Source: Streptococcus salivarius
GTDB lineage: Bacteria; Bacillota; Bacilli; Lactobacillales; Streptococcaceae
Reading direction: 5' to 3'
Length of the DNA stretch: 64,000 nucleotides
Assembly: GCF_000785515.1 (NCBI RefSeq)
Contig: NZ_CP009913.1
Location: forward strand, 1,268,001 to 1,332,000
The stretch's first letter is position 1; every line of letters begins with the position of its first letter. Of this stretch, positions 40,305 to 48,894 are shown in pieces. Both the position numbers and the translations under genes were made by a program. Under the pieces are notes generated by a model. The model was not told where the DNA came from, ran no database searches, and saw only the letters and a list, made by a program, of their open reading frames with translations.

Positions 40305-40814
40305 CTATTTTTCGTCCCAAACTTTTTTAAACTGTTTAACAAATCCGGTATGGAAATAAATATAATAGGCCAAGCCCAAACCAATTATCGCAGCAATTAC
40401 ATCAAAAGGAATTTTCATAATAGCAACTGCTGGTGTTCCATAGATAAAGGCTCTTCCCAAACCATAACCAACTAAATCAATAATAGCCCCGAGCAAGAGA
40501 CCAAGAGCAGCCCTAGATTTACTCAATTTACCTAAACGACCACCAACGACAAGTGCAATAGCAAGAACTTGAAGGCTATGGGTCACTAGAGTTACCCACA
40601 TAGGAAGAGGGTAAAAGAGAAAATCTCCGATGAAGGAACCTATACCTGCAATAATCACTGCTTCTGTAGGTGGGAAAATTAAACCAACTAGGAAAATAAC
40701 AATCCCATTAAAATAGAAATGACCACCCGGTACAGGGATGGATAAGAGACTAGAACTCAAAATAATCACAAGTGCCATGAAAAAAGCAGAGAGGGTTAAA
40801 CGTTTTGCTGACAT
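40305..40814 (-). CDS. ECF transporter S-component (first, PdxU-like)
   Basis: A 169-residue membrane protein with five or six spans. It starts MSAKRLTLSAFFMALVIILSSSLLSIPVPGGHFYFNGIVIF, typical of PF12822 ECF S-components that carry a small cofactor precursor, and has PPTEAVIIAGIGSFIGDFLFYP. Its stop touches the pdxK start (no gap), so it is coupled to the kinase. I propose a PdxU-type pyridoxine/pyridoxal importer. Substrate is inferred from the kinase partner. The leader upstream contains an imperfect palindrome. Confidence 0.78.
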   Translation of the reverse strand: MSAKRLTLSAFFMALVIILSSSLLSIPVPGGHFYFNGIVIFLVGLIFPPTEAVIIAGIGSFIGDFLFYPLPMWVTLVTHSLQVLAIALVVGGRLGKLSKSRAALGLLLGAIIDLVGYGLGRAFIYGTPAVAIMKIPFDVIAAIIGLGLAYYIYFHTGFVKQFKKVWDEK

Positions 40815-40892
40815 ACCTAAAACTCCTTGATAAATAAATATAGTCTAAGTTTATGAAAATTCTGACGATTAAACAAGATAGTATTTTAGCTA

Positions 40893-40906
40893 CTGTCCGG
40901 GTACAG
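40893..40906. promoter_or_regulatory. Palindrome upstream of the B6-salvage operon
   Basis: CTGTCCGGGTACAG is an imperfect 14-base palindrome about 80 bases upstream of the first ECF gene, between it and the lipoprotein terminator. It could be an operator; nothing proves it. The element is unusually G+C-rich for its surroundings. Confidence 0.4.
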
Positions 40907-40917
40907 ATTTTAGACAA

Positions 40918-40944
40918 CAAAAAACACCACACAAGTATGTGGTG
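40918..40944 (-). terminator. Terminator of the lipoprotein gene
   Basis: CACCACAtacttgTGTGGTG on the minus strand followed by TTTTTTG, 8 bases past the stop. Confidence 0.88.
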
Positions 40945-40951
40945 ATAAATC

Positions 40952-41482
40952 TTATTGAGCTTTCTTATCAAAATATTTTACAGGTGCCTTCTCAAGATTT
41001 TGGAGTGAAAGTTTAGCAGTCGCATTCGCTTCTGTACCGTAGTCTGAGAAATCAATAACCAAATCATGATCAAAGTCTTCAACGGCATAGTCAACAACGA
41101 CTTCTTTGACTTCCTTAGGTGCAATCTTGGTCTTATTAGCCATCTTATCTCGGTCATCATCCTGAGAAAAGACCATTGTAGCAACCTTTACTTCTTCCTT
41201 TTCTTGTTTCACATCAAGGACAACTTTCATCAAAAGAGTGTAGGCATTCATTGTTTCTTTACTTGAGTTGCTAAGTTTATAGTGAACGCGTACAGCTTTT
41301 TGACCTTCAGGTGATTCGATTTTATTTGCAGAAAGAACTTGTACGCTAGCATCTTGTCCCGTAAATAGCATTTTGTTTTTATCGTAGGTCCAAGTAGGTT
41401 CCTTCTCAGGTGTGCAAGCTGACAAACCGATGATTGTTAAGCAAGCAAGAGCGAGAAGTCCTAAGATTTTCTTTAAAGTCAT
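40952..41482 (-). CDS. DUF5067-type lipoprotein
   Basis: A 176-residue exported lipoprotein. The signal peptide (MTLKKILGLLALACLTIIGL) ends in the lipobox LSAC with Cys23 as the lipidation site. The mature part is a beta-rich immunoglobulin-like domain (VRVHYKLSNSSKETMNAYTLL), resembling DUF5067/DUF4352 family proteins. Function unknown. It is divergent from the MocR gene and has its own terminator, so it is not part of the B6 operon. Confidence 0.78.
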   Translation of the reverse strand: MTLKKILGLLALACLTIIGLSACTPEKEPTWTYDKNKMLFTGQDASVQVLSANKIESPEGQKAVRVHYKLSNSSKETMNAYTLLMKVVLDVKQEKEEVKVATMVFSQDDDRDKMANKTKIAPKEVKEVVVDYAVEDFDHDLVIDFSDYGTEANATAKLSLQNLEKAPVKYFDKKAQ

Positions 41483-41586
41483 TCTTATAATCTCCTTAAA
41501 CTTGTTTGAAAGGGGAATTTAGTTTTACCTTACAACCTTTTTATTATGTCAAAATCTAATAATCTTGTCAAATCCCCCTAGCTCAC

Positions 41587-41615
41587 TTGCTCAGAGAAGA
41601 TAAGTAGGGTACAAT
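41587..41615 (+). promoter_or_regulatory. Promoter of the MocR gene
   Basis: TTGCTC and TACAAT with a 17-base spacer, 27 bases before the ATG, which has GAGGGG upstream. The surrounding 160-base divergent region shows no further clear element. Confidence 0.6.
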
Positions 41616-41641
41616 AATAAAAAATCTGTGAGGGGTCAGTT

Positions 41642-42907
41642 ATGAGTGTTTACCAAGATATTGTCGCGTCTATTATTAAGGATATTAAAAATGGGAGCTT
41701 AGAAAAAGGAAGTAAGTTACCTTCTATCCGACAGCTTAGCCAGACCTATGTCTGTAGTAAGGATACGGCACAAAGAGCACTCCTGGACCTAAAATATCAG
41801 AACTATATTTATGCCGTTCCTAAAAGTGGCTATTATGTTCTCGAAGGGTATAACGAGACAGACGATAAAGCCCTCCTCAACCTTAACGACTACAATCAAT
41901 TGGCCTACGAAGATTTTAAGCTTTGTCTCGATGAAAGTTTAGCAGGTCATCAGGACTACCTCTTTAACTATTACCATGAACAAGCTGGACTTAAAGAATT
42001 GGTAAAAGCCTTACAGAACCGACTTGCAGCTGACGATATTTACGTCAATTCAGATCAGATTGTCATTACATCAGGAAGCCAACAAGCCCTCTACATTCTG
42101 TCGCAAATAGATTTTGGTAATGGTGGATATAAAATTCTCATCGAGCAACCTACCTATCACCGCATGAACCAACTAATCAACCGCCAAAATTTACCTTATG
42201 AAACCATTACGCGTAATTTTGATGGTCTGGATTTTGATAAACTGGAAGAGCACTTTAAGTCTGGACAGATTAAGTTCTTTTATACAATTAGTCGTTACTC
42301 AAACCCTCTTGGACTAAGCTATACCGCTAAAGAAAAAGAAAAGCTGGCACAACTGGCCAGTCTGTACGATGTTTATATTATCGAGGACGACTATATGGGT
42401 GACTTTAGTGATACCAAAAATCTACCAATTCACTACTATGACACTCAGAATCGAGTCATTTATATCAAATCATTTTCCATGGCCCTTTTTCCAGGTCTGC
42501 GCCTAGGTAGTGTCGTCTTACCACCTAATCTCAAAGCAACTTTCTTAGCCCATAAGGGACTCATTGATTATGATACCAACCTTATCATGCAAAGGGCTCT
42601 TTCAGTATATCTAGATAATGGCATGTTTCAAAAAAATATTAAGAAACTTCGGGACCTCTTTCAGCAAACTATGGAAAAAAGTCGAGAAAGCATTGAGAAT
42701 GCCAAGATTTCTACTCCTTATCAGATTTCTCCTAGACATATTACCTGGCAGCTTCCTAAAGGACTCTCTCTAGAAAAATTCAAGGCAAAAAAACAGATTC
42801 GCTTTTTGGAATCCTCCTTTATCAGCCCTACTTCTGAAACCTATCTACAGATAGGCCATGGGAAAGAACTCAATTACTTTCTGAAACTCCTGAAAAAGAC
42901 TGAGTAA
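41642..42907 (+). CDS. MocR-type regulator (GntR HTH plus aminotransferase-like domain)
   Basis: A 421-residue MocR-family protein. Residues ~1-75 are a GntR winged helix (IVASIIKDIKNGSLEKGSKLPSIRQLSQTYVCSKDTAQRAL) and residues ~95-421 are an aminotransferase fold-I domain. The PLP lysine is retained (Lys276 in YIKSFSMALFPGLRLG), as is SRYSNPLG. Such proteins sense PLP or amino compounds and do not act as transaminases. It lies beside the probable pyridoxine-salvage operon, with only a lipoprotein between, which makes it a candidate regulator of B6 uptake. That link is inference. Confidence 0.88.
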   Translation: MSVYQDIVASIIKDIKNGSLEKGSKLPSIRQLSQTYVCSKDTAQRALLDLKYQNYIYAVPKSGYYVLEGYNETDDKALLNLNDYNQLAYEDFKLCLDESLAGHQDYLFNYYHEQAGLKELVKALQNRLAADDIYVNSDQIVITSGSQQALYILSQIDFGNGGYKILIEQPTYHRMNQLINRQNLPYETITRNFDGLDFDKLEEHFKSGQIKFFYTISRYSNPLGLSYTAKEKEKLAQLASLYDVYIIEDDYMGDFSDTKNLPIHYYDTQNRVIYIKSFSMALFPGLRLGSVVLPPNLKATFLAHKGLIDYDTNLIMQRALSVYLDNGMFQKNIKKLRDLFQQTMEKSRESIENAKISTPYQISPRHITWQLPKGLSLEKFKAKKQIRFLESSFISPTSETYLQIGHGKELNYFLKLLKKTE

Positions 42908-42920
42908 AAATTGACTACAC

Positions 42921-42947
42921 AAAAAGCCATCGCTGGATGGCTTTTTT
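42921..42947. terminator. Bidirectional terminator between the MocR and ATP-cone genes
   Basis: AAAAAGCCATC GCTG GATGGCTTTTT is symmetric, with A- and T-runs on both sides, and lies between two converging genes. Confidence 0.9.
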
Positions 42948-42948
42948 C

Positions 42949-43287
42949 TTATTTTGTCTGTTCAAAGCGTAGATGTACGATTACCTTATCTCCATAACCG
43001 TTACGTTCCAAATCACGTTGCAAACGGTATGAAATATAATGTTCAGCAATATTGATAAATCCGGCTTCCATGAGACGATTTTCAACCAATGACTGAATCA
43101 TGTTGATGGTTGGGCGTTCCACCTGAGCATCTTGAAGATCAAGCACTACTTTTTTAGTGACTTGAGCAAGGTTTTGGCGCCAAGTATCATCAAGAACATA
43201 CACAGTCTGTGCTGCTTTTAAGATGGCTTGGTAGATTTTATCAGGATCAAATTCAGCAACTTGACCATTACGTTTAATAATTTGCAT
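42949..43287 (-). CDS. Stand-alone ATP-cone domain protein
   Basis: A 112-residue protein made almost entirely of one ATP-cone (PF03477). It starts MQIIKRNGQVAEFDPDKIYQAILKAAQTV, the canonical strand-helix with VxKRDG-like start, and continues with LDLQDAQVERPTINMIQSLVENRLMEAGF and AEHYISYRLQRDLER. ATP-cones normally sit at the N-terminus of ribonucleotide reductases or in NrdR, where they bind dATP or ATP. Here the domain is alone, with neither a reductase nor the NrdR zinc ribbon. It may be a free nucleotide-sensing module. Its partner is unknown. Confidence 0.8.
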   Translation of the reverse strand: MQIIKRNGQVAEFDPDKIYQAILKAAQTVYVLDDTWRQNLAQVTKKVVLDLQDAQVERPTINMIQSLVENRLMEAGFINIAEHYISYRLQRDLERNGYGDKVIVHLRFEQTK

Positions 43288-43378
43288 GGCTACCCTCTTT
43301 TCATGGCTTTTTCTTTTATTATGCAGAGAATTTACATATTTGTCAAGTGCGAATCCCTGAAAGAGCTATCCAGACTGC

Positions 43379-43960
43379 TTATTCCCAGAATTTAGAAATG
43401 TAAACTGGTTTGCCATCTTTATCAAAGGAAAGGGTTGCCGTGTAGGACTCTGACTTATGATGGCGCATATAATTAGCGATTCTCTTATCACCGTTTATCA
43501 GGTGAATGTCATAAGTCTGCCCGTCAGAGCTTACAAAGTGAGCACTGATACTAGCACTACTCGTTTTTGTCCCAACATGACTAATATCTATTTTTTCCAC
43601 TTGACCATCAATGGTTTTAGCTATAGGGCCTCTATAGTCTTTGTAAATAGTGACGGTAGCCAAAACATCTTCAACTAAGACATAGGTCATTCCGAAAACG
43701 AACAGATAAACTATTGGGACGACAATGAAAGATAATTTACTTTTGCGGAACGTCTCTTTATGCCAAGCCCAAATATCCTGAGGTGACATTTTCTTAAACT
43801 TTTTCAAGTATCGATGAATAAATAACCAATAGGCTAGTACTAAAAATGTCAGTTGACCCAAGGGATAAGCAAAACTGGGTAAACCATCAATCAGAACATT
43901 GACTTTATCAGATTCAAAAGTGTAATGTCCTAATATCCCATCAAAAAACTCTAAAAACAA
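43379..43960 (-). CDS. Membrane protein of unknown function
   Basis: A 193-residue protein I do not recognise. Two membrane spans are likely (residues ~30-48, LGQLTFLVLAYWLFIHRYL, and ~75-95, LSFIVVPIVYLFVFGMTYVL), separated by a basic cytosolic loop. The last ~100 residues are an extracytoplasmic, beta-rich domain (VEKIDISHVGTKTSSASIS, ATLSFDKDGKPVYISKFWE). There is no signal peptide. It lies between pheT and the ATP-cone gene, with its own upstream region. Confidence 0.65.
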   Translation of the reverse strand: MFLEFFDGILGHYTFESDKVNVLIDGLPSFAYPLGQLTFLVLAYWLFIHRYLKKFKKMSPQDIWAWHKETFRKSKLSFIVVPIVYLFVFGMTYVLVEDVLATVTIYKDYRGPIAKTIDGQVEKIDISHVGTKTSSASISAHFVSSDGQTYDIHLINGDKRIANYMRHHKSESYTATLSFDKDGKPVYISKFWE

Positions 43961-43994
43961 ATTAACTCCTTTTTGTAATATAGTCTAGTCACTT

Positions 43995-44022
43995 AAAAAT
44001 CCATCTTCTCAGATGGATTTTT
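43995..44022 (-). terminator. Terminator of pheT
   Basis: AAAAATCCATCT TCTC AGATGGATTTTT, symmetric, 5 bases past the pheT stop. Confidence 0.93.
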
Positions 44023-44027
44023 AACTA

Positions 44028-46436
44028 TTAACGTACTTCTGCTTCGACTTTCTCAGTAAGGGCTTTGGTGATTTTTTCCATGTATTTGGCAACTTCTTCA
44101 TCTGTAAGGTTGTCATTTGGATTTTGGAAGGTAAGGCTATAAGCCATTGATTTCATACCAGTACCAAGTTTTTCACCTGCGTAAACGTCAAAGAGTTTAA
44201 CAGCAACCAAGCGTTTGACTCCTGCAGAGTAGATAGCATCAAGAACTTCTTGATGTGTGATTTCTGCCTTAAGAAGAAGGGCGATATCACGTGATACTGC
44301 AGGGAATTTTGTGATTTCAACAAATGGTTGAGCCGGTTGCAAGGCTGCTTCTACAGCACTAAGGTTAATTTCAGCCACATAAGTTTCTGGAATACCGTAG
44401 TTTTTAGCAGTTTGTGGGTGAACTTGACCAAGGAATCCAATCGTTTGACCATCAAGGACAATAGCAGCTGTACGACCTGGGTGCATGCTTGCTAGATCTT
44501 TTGTCGGTACATAGTCAACTGAAACTTCAAGTTTATCAAAGAGAGCTTCAACAATCCCTTTGGCATAGAAGAAATCAACTGGTGTTGCTTTGGTTTGGAA
44601 GTCTTTTTCAGCTACAAGACCTGAAATAGCGAAGGCAAAGGTATTGATTTCATTTGGCAATTCCTCTTTTGGATTACCATTTTGTTCAAAGACCTTACCG
44701 ATTTCGTAAATAGCAACGTTACTATTCTTACGGTTAACATTGTAAGCAACAGTATCAAGCATACCAGAGACCATGTTCTGACGGAGGGCTGAACGGTCAA
44801 CAGTCATTGGCCACATCAACTCAGTCAAGTTAGTAGGTGTCACAGCAAATTCCACAGCTTTTTCAGGTGTTGTCAAAGCATATGAGATGATTTCAGTCAA
44901 TCCAGCACCTTCAGCAATGGTACGAACCTTGCGACGAAGCGCTTGTGTTTCAGTCAATTCACCAGCTGTTCCTGCTGCCTCTGGAAGTGTCGTAGGCAAT
45001 TTTTCATAGCCGTAGATACGTGCGATTTCCTCAACCAAGTCTGCTTGGATGCTGATATCCCAACGACGACGTGGTACAGAAACTGTAAATTTATCTGCAT
45101 CACCTGTCAAACCGAAACCAAGTTTTGCAAAGACATCTTCAATATCCGCAAAAGTCAATTCTGTACCAAGGCGAACATTCACGTAGTCAAGGCTTGTAGA
45201 AACTTGAACTGGCTCTGTGTCAACAGATCCCGCTTGAACATGGCCTGCAAGCACCGTTCCATTTGCCAATTCTTGCAACATAGCTGCAGCAAAATCAAGT
45301 GCTTCAAGGACAGTATCGTTATTGATACCTTTTTCAAAACGTGATGATGATTCTGAACGAAGGTTGAGACGGCTACTTGTCTTACGAACTGATTTTCCAT
45401 CAAAAACAGCAGCTTCGAGAACGACATTTTTAGAATTGTTGTCAATTTCAGTTGAAGCGCCACCCATAACACCTGCGAGAGCAACTGGTTTGTCAGCAAC
45501 TGTAATAACAATATCTTCAGCAGTCAATTCACGTTCTTCACCATCGAGAGTGACTAATTTTTCCCCATCACGGGCATCACGGGCAACGATACGTGAATCT
45601 TCAAATTTATCCAAATCGAAGGCATGCATTGGTTGTCCAAAGTAAAGAAGAACATAGTTTGTCACATCAACCACGTTATTGATTGGACGGATACCAGCAT
45701 TCATAAGAAGGTTTTGCAACCATTGTGGACTTGGTTGAACAGTGACATTCTCAACCACACGACTAGCATAAGTAGCCACTTTATCACTTTCGATGGCTAC
45801 TGAAATCTTATCAGAAGCTGGCTTGCTGTCTTCAGTAACCGTTTTTTCAGGGAAGTGAACTGATTTTCCATAGATTGCAGCGACTTCATGTGCCACACCA
45901 CGCATAGATAGAGCATCCGCACGGTTAGGTGTGATTGACAATTCGATGATTTCATCATCAAGGTCAAGATATGGGAAAATGCTATCGCCAGGAACGGCAT
46001 CTTCTGGCAAAATTTGGATACCATCCGCAAATTCCTTAGGAATAATGCTATCTGGAAGTCCAAGCTCTGCCAAAGAACAGATCATCCCGAGTGATTCCAT
46101 GCCGCGAATCTTACCTTTTTTGATTTTGTAGTTGTCCGCAATGCGGGCACCAGGAATGGCAACAATTACCTTGATTCCAGCAGTGACATTTGGAGCACCA
46201 CAAACAATTTGACGTGGACCTTCAGCATCTCCTGTATCTACTTGACACAAGTGCAAGTGTGTGTCAGGCACATCTTCACATGACAAGACATGACCAACAA
46301 CCAATTTTGACAAGCCCTCAGCAGGTGTCTCAACACCTTCCACTTCAATACCTGTCGTCGACATTTTTTCAGCGAGTTCAGCAGTGGTAACATCCACATC
46401 AACCAACTCTTTTAACCATTTATAACTAACTAGCAT
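44028..46436 (-). CDS. pheT: Phenylalanine--tRNA ligase beta subunit
   Basis: PheT (802 residues from [15 protein letters not shown] at 46436) is the beta subunit of the alpha2-beta2 phenylalanyl-tRNA synthetase. It has the N-terminal tRNA-binding EMAP-like segment, B3/B4 editing region ([14 protein letters not shown]) and B5 domain, and the C-terminal anticodon-binding domain ending TLTDEEV-like ([26 protein letters not shown]). It is transcribed with pheS behind the T-box, separated by a GNAT gene and a 216-base gap. I start it downstream of the longer frame that includes an unrelated leader. Confidence 0.97.
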   Translation of the reverse strand: MLVSYKWLKELVDVDVTTAELAEKMSTTGIEVEGVETPAEGLSKLVVGHVLSCEDVPDTHLHLCQVDTGDAEGPRQIVCGAPNVTAGIKVIVAIPGARIADNYKIKKGKIRGMESLGMICSLAELGLPDSIIPKEFADGIQILPEDAVPGDSIFPYLDLDDEIIELSITPNRADALSMRGVAHEVAAIYGKSVHFPEKTVTEDSKPASDKISVAIESDKVATYASRVVENVTVQPSPQWLQNLLMNAGIRPINNVVDVTNYVLLYFGQPMHAFDLDKFEDSRIVARDARDGEKLVTLDGEERELTAEDIVITVADKPVALAGVMGGASTEIDNNSKNVVLEAAVFDGKSVRKTSSRLNLRSESSSRFEKGINNDTVLEALDFAAAMLQELANGTVLAGHVQAGSVDTEPVQVSTSLDYVNVRLGTELTFADIEDVFAKLGFGLTGDADKFTVSVPRRRWDISIQADLVEEIARIYGYEKLPTTLPEAAGTAGELTETQALRRKVRTIAEGAGLTEIISYALTTPEKAVEFAVTPTNLTELMWPMTVDRSALRQNMVSGMLDTVAYNVNRKNSNVAIYEIGKVFEQNGNPKEELPNEINTFAFAISGLVAEKDFQTKATPVDFFYAKGIVEALFDKLEVSVDYVPTKDLASMHPGRTAAIVLDGQTIGFLGQVHPQTAKNYGIPETYVAEINLSAVEAALQPAQPFVEITKFPAVSRDIALLLKAEITHQEVLDAIYSAGVKRLVAVKLFDVYAGEKLGTGMKSMAYSLTFQNPNDNLTDEEVAKYMEKITKALTEKVEAEVR

Positions 46437-46652
46437 AATTATGATACCAAGCCCGTTAATAGCTCTCCGCAAAAATAGGAAAGGCAACGTTGGTGCATCA
46501 GCACCTAGGCGACTTTATCTTTTTTGCCCAGAGCTTAGGGCGGGTTCAAATCCTTTCTGTAATTTAGGAATATGTATATCTGATATAAGAGGAAGACGAA
46601 CTAACACGTTTAATCGCCTTTTAAACTCCTCTCTATCAACTTAATAATAGGT
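46437..46652 (-). other. Gap between the GNAT gene and pheT, no gene seen
   Basis: This 216-base gap is unusually long inside an operon. It holds a small hairpin (GGTGC ATCA GCACC), GCCC-N8-GGGC next to a T-run, and a T-loop-like fragment GGGTTCAAATCC (plus strand) that does not fold into a tRNA. No promoter or T-box signature is evident. It may be the remnant of a lost gene. Confidence 0.4.
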
Positions 46653-47171
46653 TTATAGTTTTAATTTAAGCAACCAGTCGCGGTCAACTTTACCATCACC
46701 AACTGGAAAATCGTGTTCTGCGAACTTTTCGAAGCCATATTTATCGTAAAATATCTGTGCTTTGAAATTCCTTTCCCAAACACCCAACCAGGCCCAATCA
46801 CAACCTAGATCACGAGCTTCTTGTAGGGCGAATTCAAAAAGTTGCTTACCCAAGCCCATGCCTTGGAAGGCCTGACTGATATAAATACGTTGAATTTCAA
46901 AGGCATTATCCAAATGCTGCTCTGTTTGAGCAGAACCTACATTAGTCTTTAGAAAACCTGCCTTTTCACCATCAACGAGAATGAAAAAGTAACGCGATTC
47001 TTCATGAGTGATTTCATCTAAGAGGACTTCCTCAGAAAGTGCAGTGTCAAAGTAACCTTGCAACTGGGCTTCGGTATTATCATGAGCAAAAGTCTCTCTA
47101 AAGGTATCTTCGGAGATAACTTTTAATTCTGCTACTTCTTCCGGAAGAACCTTACGAATAACGACTGACAT
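46653..47171 (-). CDS. GNAT N-acetyltransferase
   Basis: A 172-residue GNAT protein (PaiA-like layout). The acetyl-CoA motif is AFQGMGLGKQLFEFAL, following the IQRIYIS strand; the C-terminal part has WLGVWERNFKAQIFYDKYGFE. It lies between pheS and pheT, 16 bases after pheS, so its expression should follow the phenylalanine T-box. A substrate such as a polyamine or a protein N-terminus is possible, but it cannot be told. The same insertion between pheS and pheT is known in streptococci. Confidence 0.85.
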   Translation of the reverse strand: MSVVIRKVLPEEVAELKVISEDTFRETFAHDNTEAQLQGYFDTALSEEVLLDEITHEESRYFFILVDGEKAGFLKTNVGSAQTEQHLDNAFEIQRIYISQAFQGMGLGKQLFEFALQEARDLGCDWAWLGVWERNFKAQIFYDKYGFEKFAEHDFPVGDGKVDRDWLLKLKL

Positions 47172-47187
47172 GACAACCTCCTAAACC

Positions 47188-48231
47188 TTATTTAAACTGT
47201 TCTGAGAAGCGAACATCCCCTTGGTAGAAACCACGAATATCGTTGATACCATAACGAAGCATGGCAATACGTTCTTGACCAAGACCGAAGGCGAAACCTG
47301 AGTATTCTTCAGAATCAACGCCTGACATCTCAAGCACTTGTGGGTGAACCATACCAGCACCGAGGATCTCGATCCAACCTGTCTTCTTACATACGTTACA
47401 TCCTTTACCACCACACTTAAAGCATGACACGTCAACTTCAACTGAAGGCTCAGTGAATGGGAAGTAAGATGGACGCAAACGGATTTGACGTTCTGCACCA
47501 AACATTTTTTGGATAATCATTTCAAGCGTTCCCTTAAGATCACCCATTGAGATGTTTTTACCAACGACCAAACCTTCGATTTGGTGGAACTGGTGACTGT
47601 GAGTCGCATCATCTGTATCACGACGGAAAACACGTCCTGGTGAGATCATCTTAAGTGGACCTTTAGAAAAATCGTGTTTATCAAGTGTACGAGCTTGGAC
47701 AGGACTTGTGTGTGTACGAAGCAAAATTTCTTCCGTAATATAGAAGGTATCTTGCATGTCACGGGCTGGGTGATCCTTAGGCAAGTTCATACGTTCAAAG
47801 TTATAATAGTCAGTCTCAACTTCAAAACCATCAACGATTTGGAAGCCCATCCCCAAGAAAATGTCTTCGATTTCTTCAGCTGTTTGGCTAAGAATATGAC
47901 GATTACCGAGTTTGACTTGGCGTCCAGGAAGGGTTACGTCAAGACTTTCAGAGTCAAGTTGTGCTTGAATTTTAGCAGCTTCAACAACTTTAGCGGCTTC
48001 GTCAAAAGCTTCAGTCAAAACGTCACGAACTTCGTTGACCATTTTACCAACTTTAGGGCGTTCTTCATTAGGAAGGTCTTTAAGCCCCTTCAAAAGATCC
48101 GTCAAAGAGCCTTTTTTACCCAAAACTGCAACACGCAATTCTTGTAATTCTTTAGAGTGTTCACCACGCATTTCAGCCAATTTAGCCTGCGTTGATGTTT
48201 TCAACTCTTGCAATTGTGTTTGTAAATCCAT
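47188..48231 (-). CDS. pheS: Phenylalanine--tRNA ligase alpha subunit
   Basis: PheS is the catalytic alpha subunit. The 347-residue protein (start [17 protein letters not shown] at 48231) has the N-terminal coiled coil, then class II motifs ([13 protein letters not shown], motif 2 [22 protein letters not shown], motif 3 [14 protein letters not shown]). The Ala294-type pocket is standard and not altered. It is preceded by a T-box leader, and the frame open upstream runs into that leader, so I use the internal ATG preceded by AGAAAGGA. Confidence 0.97.
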   Translation of the reverse strand: MDLQTQLQELKTSTQAKLAEMRGEHSKELQELRVAVLGKKGSLTDLLKGLKDLPNEERPKVGKMVNEVRDVLTEAFDEAAKVVEAAKIQAQLDSESLDVTLPGRQVKLGNRHILSQTAEEIEDIFLGMGFQIVDGFEVETDYYNFERMNLPKDHPARDMQDTFYITEEILLRTHTSPVQARTLDKHDFSKGPLKMISPGRVFRRDTDDATHSHQFHQIEGLVVGKNISMGDLKGTLEMIIQKMFGAERQIRLRPSYFPFTEPSVEVDVSCFKCGGKGCNVCKKTGWIEILGAGMVHPQVLEMSGVDSEEYSGFAFGLGQERIAMLRYGINDIRGFYQGDVRFSEQFK

Positions 48232-48269
48232 GAGATTCCTTTCTGATGTAACAATTTCGAATCGCAAAC

Positions 48270-48471
48270 AAAAAACCACATGCCAAAACTCCAACCCGGA
48301 GCGTTGACACGCGGTACCATCCGTTTTTTATCTGGTTACCCAGACCTTGATTCGTCAGTCGTTTTCATGAGTGAATTCGCCGAACTTCCCTTGAGGAGGC
48401 TTCCAGTCCATGACCTCCAATCCCTGTCAATTTCCATAAGGTTACTAGTCTCTACGACTTCTATTCAATTA
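48270..48471 (-). promoter_or_regulatory. T-box riboswitch, tRNA-Phe responsive
   Basis: The leader of pheS has the T-box core GGATGGTACCGCG (48322-48310). The stem I loop-E pair is visible as AGTA in CTAGTAACC and GAA just before the specifier, which is TTC for phenylalanine (48375-48373, in GAATTCACTC). It ends in a terminator: a 17-bp stem (48276-48314) of CCGCGTGTCAACGCTCC with GGAGTTTTGGCATGTGG, closed by G-U pairs, followed by TTTTTTG. Uncharged tRNA-Phe would favour the antiterminator, which overlaps the ACCGCG of the T-box. Confidence 0.93.
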
Positions 48472-48477
48472 CTATCA

Positions 48478-48506
48478 ATTTTACCAAAAAAACAAAAAGC
48501 TTTCAA
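48478..48506 (-). promoter_or_regulatory. Promoter of the pheS operon
   Basis: TTGAAA (48506-48501) and TAAAAT (48483-48478) with a 17-base spacer, immediately before the T-box leader. Confidence 0.8.
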
Positions 48507-48547
48507 GAGCTGACAAAGAATCCTTTAGTTAATGCCAAAATGGAAAA

Positions 48548-48614
48548 TATGTCTAAGATAATTGACATACCTATATAAATTTGCTACAATTATGTCAGAT
48601 ATAGTTGACATAAT
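48548..48614 (+). promoter_or_regulatory. XRE-operon promoter with two tandem operators
   Basis: TTGACA (48562-48567) and TACAAT (48585-48590), 17-base spacer, form a near-consensus promoter. TATGTC-N10-GACATA occurs twice, at 48548-48569 and 48591-48612, 43 bases apart. The second copy is a perfect 9-bp inverted repeat (ATTATGTCA / TGACATAAT). The first covers the -35, the second begins in the -10 box. The position fits autorepression by the downstream XRE protein. Confidence 0.78.
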
Positions 48615-48670
48615 TGATAAATTGCGACTTACAGCAACACATTAGCTTGTCTTTCAGAAGGAGGCCCATT

Positions 48671-48868
48671 ATGAATCATGTCAGGGAATTTAGAAAGAAT
48701 TTAGGGCTTTCGCAATTAGAACTTGCAAAGTCTATTGGTGTTTCCCGACAGACCATTAACATGATTGAGAATAACAAGTATAACCCAACACTTGAGCTCT
48801 GTCTTAATCTAGCTAAAGCACTAGATACTGATCTTAACAGTCTCTTTTGGGATGGAAATTGCGAATAG
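48671..48868 (+). CDS. Small XRE-family transcriptional regulator
   Basis: A 65-residue single-domain helix-turn-helix protein: MNHVREFRKNLGLSQLELAKSIGVSRQTINMIENNKYNPTLEL. This is the YozG/YgzD-like minimal XRE type, only the DNA-binding five-helix domain. The start at 48671 follows AAGGAGG; a longer frame upstream overlaps the operator leader. It is followed after 26 bases by a membrane-protein gene in the same transcript. Autoregulation through the two upstream operators is likely. Confidence 0.92.
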   Translation: MNHVREFRKNLGLSQLELAKSIGVSRQTINMIENNKYNPTLELCLNLAKALDTDLNSLFWDGNCE

Positions 48869-48894
48869 AAATATAAGATAGAAAGAGGTAAATT

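Noticed and set aside
46540..46570. Possible tRNA: GGGTTCAAATCC resembles a T-arm.
   Set aside because: The flanking bases do not form the 5-bp T-stem, and no acceptor, D- or anticodon arms can be built.
48280..48513. Open frame antisense to the T-box.
   Set aside because: The region is explained by the T-box leader and promoter on the other strand.
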